NCBI RefSeq assembly: GCF_040436345.1
Contig: NC_133218.1
Span: 23,917,070 to 23,981,069, forward strand
DNA: 64,000 nucleotides
DNA from: Pagrus major
Taxonomy: Eukaryota; Chordata; Actinopteri; Spariformes; Sparidae
Direction: 5' to 3'
This document shows, one piece after another, positions 1 to 12,600 of this stretch. Below the pieces are notes generated by a model. That model saw only the letters and a list, made by a program, of their open reading frames with translations, was not told the origin of the DNA and searched no databases. Both the position numbers and the translations under genes were made by a program. Within the stretch, counting starts at the first letter, position 1; each line of letters begins with the position of its first letter.

Positions 1-3000
1 TTGTTGTACATGGTTTGCTGCAGGTGCCAGCGCCTTCTCCTTCTCTTTGTCCAAATGTTCTGTCAAGGTGAGCTTAATCTTATCTTCCCCATCACTTTTT
101 GTTCAGCTGTACTTTTTCAAGTTGAGTAATATAATATCTACGTAGGTTGGATTTTTTTCAGCATAGTTAGGTTCTTCTATTGCTTAATTTCTGCTTGACA
201 GGATTCCACATGAATATCCCACGAACCTGTTGAGCAAGTTGAAGTACAGAAAAGGGTCTGGAAGCACAGTAAACAAGACAGAGAGAGGGAGGGAGGTAGA
301 TGGAGTGGAGGAGGGGGACAGAAGGGGAGTTAAATCAGTCACTCAGCCAAAAAACCAGTGCCACGCCCCAGGTGCCAGGGCTAGTAAGAGCAAGCAGCAG
401 GAATGTGAGGGAAATGAATGGGAGTGTAAGTCCTGCCATTCACATGGTGAGTGCTTTCTTTTTTCACCTTTAGGCTGCACGACGTACCATGTAAACATAT
501 CACAAGGTATGGTGAGGGTACAAAAGAGCAAAAATATTTGACTGTTGGCTCCAAAAATATCTAACTTTATGCAGGAAGTCTGACGTGAAACTTGGATTGC
601 ATGTGGTTTTGTCAGCTATTCTTTGTTTACATTGAACGTTAGTGCAAACTAAATATGTGAAGCAGTTAATGAGGGTAGCCACAGTGTATTAATAGTATGA
701 GTAGACCTGATCAAAACCACATGAGCGTGACGTGAACATATTCGGTCAGGCTTTTAATCTGTTATTATGATGATCACAGACGGACAGAAAATGAAAGGTT
801 TTCCTCAGTGGTCTGCACAACACGTCTGTGGTCTAAAGTTAAAATCAAAACATCACGTGGTGTGTGGGAGTCAGTTTATTTCCCAGCTAACGAGGCTGAC
901 CTTTTTTTAATTTTTTTGATCTTCTCCCGTGTGAAAGGAACAGTGTTTTTGTCACATGTGAATAAAGAATCGCACTCTGTCTGCTTACGAGGAAACAAAT
1001 ATGCGGCGAAATAAGACGTTTTTTTCAGTCTTTAAAAACGTCAAGGAAGTGTGGAAACACTTTGAACAGTCCAACCAGTGATTCGAGAGTGCCGCTCTGA
1101 GAGAAGAGTACATATTTTCTGTCTGTGCGGTTGGCAATCTGTTTACTGGAAGGGTTGCTCACTCAGAGCACATGTTGCTGCATGTGCAGTCAGCCAGCGA
1201 GCCCCAAGAAGACTGTAGAGTTAAGTGTAAATGCAGGGGCAGAGAAAGTGTTTTTGTGGAGGTGGTGGGGGGCTGTTTGTGTGCATGTGCATGCATGTGT
1301 GTCTGTGATTTTGTTTTGAGAACTTAGCAAATAACCAGTAAAACCACACTAGAATCCTGTGTGTACGTGTGGTTCAGTGCAAGTTATATGAGTTTGCTGA
1401 GTCCAGATTTAAGCTCCCTTTCTGGGAACCAGCATTCCCTGCTCCTCTACAGCGAGCTGTAAGAGACTGGAGGGCTTTGGGAATGAAGAGGCATGGGCTG
1501 GTTTCAGTATGTCCCAGGTTTGTCTATTGTACACAGTGAGTGGTAACAATGGGAGGGTTAAGTATCTGATATACACACCAAACCCTGGGACTCAGCTGCA
1601 AGTAATTAAAGCTGGCAGTTGGCAGAGAAGAGAGTCAGGCGACTGTAATGGCCGCTCTAAGTTCATACCATAATATTTGGATGATGAATCAGGCTGCTAG
1701 TAAAAGTGTTGTCATGCTGTTGACCCAAGGCTTTCTCCCCTCCCTGTGTCCTGTTGGCCCTGAGGGAGGCATAGAGAGAAGAGAAAAAAGGCTTTGTACG
1801 ACCCTGCTGCCTGTTTGTAATGAGATCTAATGTTTATTTGGGATGCTGCAGCTTTTGTTTTTACTTAAGTAGTCTCATCAATTTGTTTCCCACTTTATTT
1901 GGTGTTCCTCAAGATGTATGCAAAGCCCTGTATCAACATTTTATCTGAAATGAACTTCACAATCTTGAAAGAGGGATGGCATAATCCATCAACCACTTAC
2001 TTGTTTATGGAAAGTTTGCTAGGCACAAAAATGTCACAAAAAGGGCCACAACTAATCAGTATTTTTTATTATTGATTAGTCTGCTTGATTATTTAATATC
2101 AGCTTATAGTTTGGCTTTAAAAGATGAGAAAATATTGGAAAATGTTCATCACATTTTCCTTAGGTCCTAAAAGATGTTCTCAAATGTCTTGTTTGTTCTG
2201 AACAACAATCCAAACTTTAAATATACTGATTTGTAGATTTAAGAAATAAACAAAGAACAAACTTAATATTAGACAAAGAAAAAGTACAAATCTGACACAA
2301 GAGAAAAGAGAAAAAATAACTTTATCAACTAATTGTTGCTGCTCTAGACGCATTCCTTAGAGGTGAACTCAACCAATAAGAGTAAAAGAAATCCGATATC
2401 AATATATCTGCTAATAAAAATATACATACACATTTTTTGCATTGATCCCCGAATCAAACACTTGAGACAAACGATGGCAGGATATTTTTTTAAAAATGTT
2501 GGCAGACTGTTACATAAGTTGGGCTCTAGTACACAGACTTTTTTGGGAGCTGCAAGAAATCTGAATCTGAATTGCCTCAACTTATGTCACTTGAGTCTGC
2601 GTTGGTGGGTCTGAAGACTACAAGTTTGAAAGTGGAAAAAAAAAATCTAAGGTTAGAAAACTTGAACTCCAATTCTCTGCTTTAGACTACTAGCATAATA
2701 CTCTCTGATTGAACTGTTGGTGGCTGAGTTGCATTGTGGGTAATGTGAGTGCTAGGGGTTGACGAGAAGGAACAGTGTGGAGAATAAAAAAGACAATATC
2801 TCTGGTCCTTCTGCATTGATTTTGGTCCTTTAACTGTCTTTTATGAGTCCTACAGTGCTAAATGAGTACAATACTAAACCAGAACAGGTGTGGCAGAAAG
2901 TTATTATTGTTTTAACAGGCAAATGTTGACATAACCTCATTAAATCGCGATGTGCGCTATGTGAACAAAGCCAACTGGATTGCTGTACTGATTGGACGAA

Positions 3001-3659
3001 TTACTTGACATGGCTCTTCCTTTGGTGACATATTGTAAACAATTCAACCTGAGTTATAGCTGCCAACATGGTGGATGAGGAGCTTGTGCCAAAAAGAAGT
3101 GTCTTTAATGCAATATTGTGTTTTAATGATCTTGCATTTACCATCTTGGAGAGGACAGGCAACAGTGTGGCATGATTCTTGCATACATGCAGCCAGCAGC
3201 AGAGTACATAAGAGAGGTGTAAACCCATTTGTCATCTTAAGTGAGGCTGAAGTTATCATACATTGATCTCATAGGCTAAGCTCTGTACCGTGGGTATTCT
3301 CTTGTCCTTTATGAGATTGGGTATTCCCCAGTTATTTATCAGATTTGTTGCTGATCAGTTTGTGGGTATGTTCTTACAACTGTTCTAGAGTTGTGGTAGT
3401 TGTGATGTGAAATTGCTGTACAACAAGTAGCACTGGTTACAACATCAACATAGAATCAGATTAAATAGAGAATTGTTATGTATGAGGAAAGCATGACTCA
3501 AAACAACAAGAAATCATGTAAGTTTTATATTTCATGTTTAGAACAAAGTGGTCAGTCAGCTGACACGTGATTCTCATTTTACCGACAAAAGCTCTTGAGT
3601 TCCTGTTAATATGTCACCTTATCAGTTTTTTTACGTGTTCCCTCTTCCTCTCTCGACAG
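1..3659 (+). other. Non-coding stretch upstream of nfat5 exon 2 (probably intron 1)
   Basis: No exon could be recognised here. Exon 2 of nfat5 begins at 3660 in the middle of a codon, so a coding exon 1 must lie upstream. The conserved NFAT5 N-terminus (the acidic, leucine-rich start with the auxiliary export signal) is not visible in any frame, so it is probably beyond the left edge and this stretch is intronic. Open frames such as 230-541 have low-complexity or unfamiliar translations and no splice context. The interval 2040-2345 looks like a dispersed AT-rich element and is listed separately. Confidence 0.6.
2040..2345. repeat. Probable dispersed AT-rich teleost element
   Basis: The segment opens with ACTAATCAGT followed by TTATTATTGATTAGTC and closes with ATCAACTAATTGTTG, so the ends are loosely inverted copies around an ATTAGT core. 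A sequence of similar texture (TAATTGATTAATCC) occurs near 7480. This style of dispersed element is common in fish introns. No target-site duplication was identified, and the limits are approximate. Confidence 0.3.
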
Positions 3660-6600
3660 AATCAGCGTATGACCTTCTTCCCAGAGAGCTACAGTTCCTT
3701 TCCTCCAATCAGCACAACTCAAAAGTCATGAGTCAAAAGAGCGGTGGAGAGGCAGGGCCTCCCCCTTCAGCGGCTCTAGCCTCAGGTAGGATTCTGCTCC
3801 TCCTATCTTTATTTCTCCTCTGCGAGCTGGACTGATAATGCCCCACCTCTTAAATACAAATTTTATAACAGTCCTGTACCTGCGGGCAAACAAACACCTG
3901 TATATGGCAGGAAAGCACATCAGACAACCAGCCTGCTGCTCTGTGATCCTGACACATCAGTCCAAAAAACATTTAACTACTTAATAAAGAAGTTATGTGA
4001 GTGGAGTTTAGTACACTGAACATCTCTCTGTAACCGCTGATAGACTGTTCAGTAATTGGTCGAGGGGATTGTTGTTGATACTTGTGGTCTCCTTATGTTG
4101 AGGTCTCTTGCAGTAACAAAGTGTTGAAATGTAGGTCATGTATTTCAGGTTAAGATAGTATTTAGAGCTCTCTGCCTTTTCCAAACTTTTTGTTTTCTGC
4201 GTACAGATTATAAAATAGATTAATAGTTTAAACCGTTTACAGTACACAGTAATGATGAGAGAGCCCAACAAAGCTTATTATTTCACAGTGTTGCAAACTC
4301 AGCACAACATACTTGTTTTTTTTAACAGTTTTATTCACTGTTTTAGAGAATTAGGAAGCTTTGAGTGGCTGTAATCATCTTGTGGACCATTTTGCACTAC
4401 CAATGTTGAGCTGTTGTTCACAGTGGATAAATAAGATATACAGTTAACTGCTAATTGCTGCATAATTAAAGATTTCAATAGGAAATGAATGAAACATCTT
4501 GATCGTTATACTTGCAATGTAGAAAGATGGAAAAGGATCACTCACAACTTTAAAAACACTATAGTTTGGTGCACTTTAGATGAACCACAGATGTTTTGTT
4601 GGATGTGTGACGATTACACAGTATTTCATTGAAACAGATGTTTTACTAGTCATTCGAAAAAGTTCCGCATTTCACCAGAGTGCTGCAGGGATGAGGTATT
4701 ATTGTAGGCTAACCCAGAAGTTAGCATCAGCTGGTTTCCCCCAGCAACAAGGCTATGGGATTTTGAGCTGGATTTTGGATTATTGCGACATAAATGAAAT
4801 CCCCAGAAGTAAAACGCGTTAAACTATTAAATGAACTACACTGCGGTTGCATGACTTCAGTGTCACCAACACTATACTATACACATTTTACTATAAATTA
4901 AACAATCTACAAGTTATAAAGTTAGGGTAAGAATAGTTTGTAACTAAAGTTGGCCTGTGAAGACGGACTAGTGAGTAGATGAGTCTCTGTGTGCGGCCTG
5001 ATGACGTTTAAATTCCCCAACAACCTCTGTAGTCTCATTTAGCCTCTTTAGCAATCTCCTTTTTTGAGATATGAAAGTGCTTTATAACTCAAACATGGGG
5101 TCTCACTGGCATATTTTATGTCGTAGAGCAAAATGTGAAAATACCTTAACCTTGTGGTAACCACAGACTTTATGTCAGGCATTAAACAAAAACCCATTCA
5201 AAAAACCCTTAGATTTTGAGTTGAGGGAATGGGAAATGTGAAAATGCTCACTTTTATGGGTGCTAGGACTCTTTCCTGCAGCACTCTATTGAGCAGCTGG
5301 TTTGTCTGGCTTTATGTCAACATTGAACATTGCAAAAGCTTAAAACAAGATGATTGAAGGGTACACAGACAACAAAGGAAATATAGGTTTTGAAGCATAT
5401 TTAGTTCTTAGAAATTGCAGCAAACTTTTCTGTCACATTTCTTCCCGTTTCCTTTGACCCTTTGACATTTTTATTTGACAGATACAAACCTTTCCTCTGA
5501 GAAGTGACTGCTAGCCACCCTTCCAACTGCCTAAAATGAACTATGAATTAGCAGAACTGTGTTCATAATGATTTATTTTTTATTTGCAGCAGTGTTTCTG
5601 CTGTTTCAAAATCTTTCATGGTGCACATGTAGTGAGTTATAGAGGTTAAATGTTTATAAGCCACCTCTCAACATCTTTGACTGAACTGGACATCAGACAG
5701 TATATGTTATTGTATGTTTTTGGTCTGTGATCATATGTCTTTGTGTTTTGATACTTGCTCAAAATGACATTACCTCCATACATTTTATGTGCCTTTTTTC
5801 GTTTCCGACTGTGTGTTTTGCAAACTAATGAGTCACCAAACAAATCCAGAATGTCAACAGCAGTCTAACTCCTTTTTTTTACGATCTGCAACCTAACCAG
5901 ACTTTCCCCCACTCTTCATCTAGTTCATTATAACCATTTGAGTGCTTTTGAAATTACAGTGTTATTTCAGCATGCTGGAGCAACATTTTCTGCCAAAACA
6001 AAATACCCTGTGTCATAAGTATTTTTCTAAAATCTGAATACATTTTTTACTGCTCAGCTCTTATTGCTCATTCGCTGTCTCGTTTTTATATTCCAGGAAG
6101 TTCCCTCTGAAGCAGGGAGTGTCTGCATATAAAATGGTCTGCAGTTCTCTGCTTCATAGGTCAGAAGCTTGTTTATTTTGTCTTTGTGGCTACGTTCAGT
6201 CCCAACAAAATTAACTTTTGTAGCCAAAAAAAAAAATGAACGAAAATTAAAGCTCCAATAATTGGCATGCATCATATTTTACATATTTTTGGTTTGAACT
6301 TCCCTCTCCATTCCAACATTTTTGCTTTTTAGTCTGTTCAATAGAACACAACGCTAATAATATTGATAAAGTCATTCAGTTATTCGATTTAATTGCAAGC
6401 TAATTTATCCAGCACTTTTAACATTTTTTGATAAGGGGGGACTGCTCACATATCATCTCTTCTTTGGTCCTTTTCTAGTCACACCCATACTGCACTTCAC
6501 ATACTGTACATTTCATTGCAAATCTTCAGATATTATCAGCACCACAGACACACTCGTTAGATCCAATGAAAAGGGGGAAAATTTAATTGGTCAAAGAAAA

Positions 6601-9600
6601 AAAGAAACAAAAAAAAAAAAGCAAAAGAAACAATCATAAACAAATTTTGCTGCTTAAATGGGACTGCTAGCCAACACTGCTTGGGATGCCTTTATTCACT
6701 GTCTAATTATTTGCACTGTAGATGCCATGTCCTCTTCTATGACCATGGAAGGCCTCCGCAGTGCTTTTTCCACCTCTTCCAGCTCTGCCATCCATTCCAG
6801 CACTTCATCCAGTGACCAGATCCCAGTTCATAGCAGCAATGTTGACCCAGAGGACAACAAGAGTAGCAGAGCAGTACCAGAGGTTGTTGGAGCCGAAGGT
6901 GGGAATGCTAATGGCAGCAGTGGAGGAGGAAGAGGCGCAACGTCCCAGGATCCACATCACCAGATGACCCCATCGAAGCGCCGCACCGTACTGAACATCT
7001 CTCCACCTCCACAAGACCTTCTCGATGACAGCCTTATGTCCTGCCAGGATGAAACTTCCCTAGACTCAGAGCAGAGCAACAGCATCTGGATGGATGACTC
7101 GCTCTCCAACTTCAGTCTCATGAGCAGCATCTCTTACAATGACAACACAGAAGTGCCACGGAAGTCCCGCAAACGTACCCCTCGCCAGAGGCCAGGTCCC
7201 AAGTCTGTGCCTGCAGGGGAGGCCAGCATGGATGTGTTTGATGCAGACAGTGCCAAAGGTCCCCACTTTGTCCTGTCACAGTTAGGCCCGGACAGCAAAA
7301 CTGGACCAAAAGGAAGGTTTGTGGAACCCTTAGATAGATTAGTAGTTTGTTGAAATACTTTAACTGAGATGAATTTGTTAGATTTCTAAAGGAGATTTCT
7401 AAAGCTTCCAGGTCAAAGTCTCTGAGGCTCTACTGGAGGGATAAACCTCATTCTTCAAATCTAATCAGCGACTGTTCTAATAATTGATTAATCCATCCAA
7501 TAATCCAGTCATTTTTTAAGCAAAATTGCAAAACGTTCTCTGGTTCCGGCTTCTCACGTGAGGATTTGCAGTTTTTCGTCGTCAAATATAAAGTCAATTA
7601 AACATTTTGAGGTTCTTTGACTGTTGGTCAAACAAAACAAGCAAATTTAAGGCATCACATATCCCTTTTCCACCAAATCTTCCTCTGGTTCTTTAACCGA
7701 CTCTGTTCAAGATTCCTGAAACCTCGCGCCAGCACTTGTTTCCACCAGTTTTGACCAGACCCATTGCAGTTGGGATGCACAACAACCTGTAGAAAACACA
7801 CTTTAGGTCAAGGAAAACTATTTTTTTGAGTTCCAGTTCAATTTATTTTTGGTCGGGATGCTCAGAACAGTTCAAAATTAGGAGCCCAAACCAGAATGAA
7901 ACCGGTTCCATGATGGTGGAAAAGTCACCACAGTGAGCTCTAAGAAATAGTGAATGGAATTTTTTCTATTTTGCGAAGATATGCCAATTAGTAAAAATTC
8001 TTCCAATTGTGCTTAATTTGAATCAGATCTATTAAAATAATTTTAATTCTTATCATTTTAATATTATATATTCAGTGAAGCCTCCACTGTATGAAAGCAT
8101 CTTCATTCAGGTTTTTCCAGTTATCTGTTACCCGTCAGTGATCAAAGAAAACAATGACCCCACTAACTGTAGGAAGTTGTTTACTGAGTAGTTAGTTGAC
8201 TTTTTACTTATTTTATATTCTCTCAGTGGTAGTTGTTCACTCAGGTGGGTACTCACCCTTTATTCTGTTACTATCTCAAAGGTCCTTCTGGATAATCTCA
8301 TCCAGCACTCACCCTGACTGTCAGCATAGGTATTATTAGGAAATGACCAATGCACAACAGATGGAAATCTTCAACAAACTACTCCGGCTCTAAATTTCCC
8401 ACCACACTTTGAGTGAAGAAGAGCGGTCAGATCAGAGCGGAGGGAGGGGCAGGATACTGAAGTACAAACAATGGTCGGCCACAGTGAATCACAGAGCCTC
8501 TCTCAAAGACCTAGGATAAGCAGAGCAGATTAAATAAACAGATTACTCTGAACGCTTTAAGAGCTGCGGATAGAATATGCTTGGCTGATGGAGGGCCTTT
8601 TTACTCTGCACTGCACAGAGCATCGTGTGGTGTTAACAAATCTGTTAAAGCAAGTTCCTGCACATTCTTTGCTTTTTCCTACACAATACCAGATGCCATT
8701 ATCTAAAATAAAAATGTTATAAAATGTTAGAATTAGAAGTGATCCGAGTGGTCTTTGTTGCAGCTCTGATGATCCTCAGACAACCAAACAGAAAGGAGGA
8801 ACTCTTTTGATGCAATACCCACAGAAGTGTGAAGGGAAGGAGCTGAAGATCCTCGTTCAGCCTGAGACTCAGCACCGAGCCCGCTACCTGACCGAAGGCA
8901 GCAGAGGGTCAGTGAAGGACCGCACTCAGCAGGGCTTTCCTACTGTTAAGGTAACTGTTAAACCCCTCACACGGCCTTTGTAATGACTTTTTGCTATGGT
9001 GTGCCTTTGTTGAAGGTTAAGTTAATGATTGGGTTATTGCCAGAGGCTTTGAAATATGTGTACGAGTAAGGTTTGCTATTTTTAGAGCTACAGGAGCTGT
9101 TTGGCGAGAAATGTCAAATATGTTTCAGGTGGATGAGTAGAGCTCATTGTGCGTCAGAAAAGTCAGAAAAACTCATTACCTGCCAATTCCAGGTTTGAAC
9201 TATGTGTTTTATATCTGCTCTGCATTATGGTTCCCTGTTATGTTTTCTTAGTGTTTTATGGAGTTTTGTATTACATATTTCGAGAGAGGAGTGTCTTTGT
9301 AGAACTCGTATCCCGGAAAGGTTTGGACTTGATTTAAACACTCTTCATCCCCAGCAACTACTTCAGGATTTAACGAACGCATTCACCTGCCTGTTAAATG
9401 TTCTTTTTTCTTGTGTAAGCGGACATCCTGATGGTTGTGTGAGAAATGGTCTACTAGTTAGTAATATGTTATGAAAGTATAATCTATTAACGTCATTCAA
9501 GAGTGTCGATTAGCTCACAGAAATCCAATTTGTTATTGGGTTTATCTGTAAAACTATACACAGAGACTCCCTTACCCAAGTTCCATCATAACTACGCTTC

Positions 9601-12600
9601 AGGTGTGTTTCTGGTTTCCTGATCCTGTGTGAATAGTTGAACACGGAAGACACTGATGTTCTCGACTTCAGCAAGTGCTTTTATGTGTCAAGGATGATAT
9701 ATAAAAAAACTTTTTGAATGATCTGTGAAAAAGGCTGAAGAACTAAGAAAGGAAAGGAAACTTTCCAATTCAGCATTGTACATCTCTGGACCTCAGACAT
9801 CTAGCTTTCTTGTGGAGACTAAAGAAGATGAAGAGTGGCCTCAACAGAGTGGATTTGGAGCCACTGTCTAGCATTTTATCATCAATTTGGTCTGTTTTTT
9901 GTTGTTTTTTTTGCCCGGGAGGTGATTTGGAGATAAATCTGGGAACAAAGCAGCGTGAGTTCGGCTGGATGTTTGTACGGTCAGGGTTTGTGAAGAGTAG
10001 GGAGAAGAAGAGGATAACAAACACACGGAGGCTTTTAAAACTAGATTGCACAAGAAGGTAGAATGAAGATAATACAAGGCTGATAAACAAGCTCATAGTA
10101 ATCGAGGGAGGGACTTCCCACAGTTTGTGTTAAATGTTTGGTAAAATGATTTCATTGTGCCCTTTTTTTACTTCCACAGCTGGAGGGAGTAAATGAGCTG
10201 GTGGTTTTGCAAGTGTTTGTTGGAAACGATGCGGGGCGTGTGAAGCCTCATGGATTTTACCAAGCATGCAGGGTGACGGGCCGCAACACCACAGCCTGCA
10301 AAGAGGTGGACATTGATGGCACAACTGTCATCGAGGTGTCCCTTGATCCAAGCACCAACATGACACTAGCGTGCGTACTTTCTTTGACATCGAAATTGGG
10401 TTTTTTTTTTGTGTTACATGTTATTTCAGTAAAGAATTTTATTTAATTGTTTTAAATTTTATTGTGCCCCTACTAGTTTTGCTCTAACACTATAAAGTTT
10501 CTTGTTTAAACTGCACGTTTTCCTAACTGACATTGTCTTTCTGTGCAGGGTGGACTGTGTTGGGATCTTGAAGCTCCGTAATGCCGATGTCGAGGCTCGC
10601 ATTGGTGTGGCTGGCTCAAAGAAGAAGAGCACACGGGCTCGGCTGGTGTTTCGGGTCAATATCCCCCGTCCAGACGGTTCAGTGCTCACGCTACAGACGC
10701 CCTCATCTCCAATACTGTGCAGTATGTCAGTCTCCTCTAGTTTGTCTCTGTGTCAATGCTATTACATTAAATTGGTGTTTTGAAGAATAAAGTATTAGTT
10801 TTTAGATTTTTGCAAATAAATAGATTCTATAGATAGTTCTATAAATTCTGGTGCATTATTTGCTATTTTTAAGCAGTTTCAACTGAGGCAAAGCAAGCAG
10901 TTGACCTGTCACCTACTTAGTTAATAATTACCATTATAAACTGAGCTATGTTCTTCTCTGTTTGTAAAGTTTAATATAGCCTGAGGTCATGAAGCTGCTG
11001 TCGTTTGATGTCCACGTTTAGAGACGATGTGTAAAGATCCATCCGGATTCAAGTTTTATTTAATAATGCACATCGTATGAGGGTGTGGTTGGTTTCATAA
11101 ACAGGAAAGACGCTTAGGGCCATAAGAAAGTTTCTGAGTAAGTAGATTTGGAATACTGCTTTGAGAGAGACAGGGGAGAAAGAAAAGGGAAGGACGAAAC
11201 AATAGAGGTGTGTGGAGCCAGCATGCAATCCAGGGAAATGTCTTTCCACAAAACCAAAAAAAACAGTAATCCACCTTTTTATTTGTGCGTGTGTGTGGGG
11301 GTAGTTAAAAAGGTTTGTGAAATGTGTTAGAGGACAAGAGAAGTGATTTTGTGTTCTTTTGCTCGAGGTTGTTCTTTGAGCCATTTTAGAGGTCTTAGAG
11401 TATTTGAGTTGTGTTTGTGTTTGAGGATCTGCAGGTTTTGAAAAGTCTTAAGTTGCATACAAGTTTGGTTTTTAAATGTTTTTGTATCAGATTTCAGGCT
11501 GTCGACAGTACAAGTATAAACTACAAGTGGGATCATTGCGACATGATTTGTATTGCTGGAGGCTGTTTAATCCTTTTTTGCGTAGTTTCAGTCAGCACGA
11601 TCAGACCTATGGCAAACGATGTCACTTCATAATGGGCAAATGTCTCATTCAACCGCAACTTAAATGAACATTTTTATTTGGTTAATCCATCCATTAATCT
11701 TCTGACCTTCATTCCGGTCTTAGTTGTATTGATTTAAATCATTATACCATTAGGAGTTGTTGTTTAATTCACTGAAACAATGTGGTTTAGTAATAAACAA
11801 CTGTATTAATTAAAAGTTCTTAAATTTAACTTAGAGAACCCTTCAGTAACTCTTGTTCAGAGTTCAGAGTTCAGAGCCCAAGAGCATCTCCAGTGTGTTG
11901 TAGTCTCTTGTTTATTTATGGCTATTTATGTTTGGTCACATTCACTGCGTTGCTGATAGTGTCCAAAAAAGCCATTGTGTCATGTTGAAATGATGCCCGG
12001 CAACCCCAAAACAAGTTTAACTAAATGCATTGATATAAAATGTGTCTATTGGGGCTTTTTTCAAATTGTTGAGGCATCCTCATCAATACCATTTTTTAGT
12101 CTATGAGTATGTCATTGTTATTTTTGTGTATTAAATATTGGATGGAAATTAGAAAACATACTGATGTTATAAATACCATTTATTTCCAGCTCTATAGTTC
12201 AATTTATTGTTAAATTAGTAACTTTGAGGGATTACAGACAACTCATAGATTTGTATTTTGTTTTTTATGGTTGAATTAAGGCGTAACATCCATGTGAAAA
12301 GTTTAAACCAATATGCTTCTTTTATTTCACTGATAAAACGAAGAAAAAAAAAAAGAAATGGGCTTGTTTAAACTGTTCTGTATCTGCTCCGTTTACAGCT
12401 CAGCCTGCAGGGGTGCCTGAAATCCTGAAGAAGTCACTACACACTTGCTCAGTGAGAGGAGGAGAAGAGGTCTTTATCATCGGCAAAAACTTTCTTAAAG
12501 ACACCAAAGTCATATTTCAGGAGAATGTTTCAGGTAAAAAAATAATAATTTTTAGAATATGATTTTTTCGTGGATATTTTGGGTTCATGCACGTACATTT

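Noticed and set aside
1-67. Possible small exon between CTGCAG and AAG/GTGAGC at the left edge
   Set aside because: Splice-like borders are present, but the short translation matches no NFAT5 segment and the phase to exon 2 could not be tested without upstream sequence.
230-541. 103-codon open frame
   Set aside because: Low-complexity, charged translation with no conserved motif; it lies in a probable intron.
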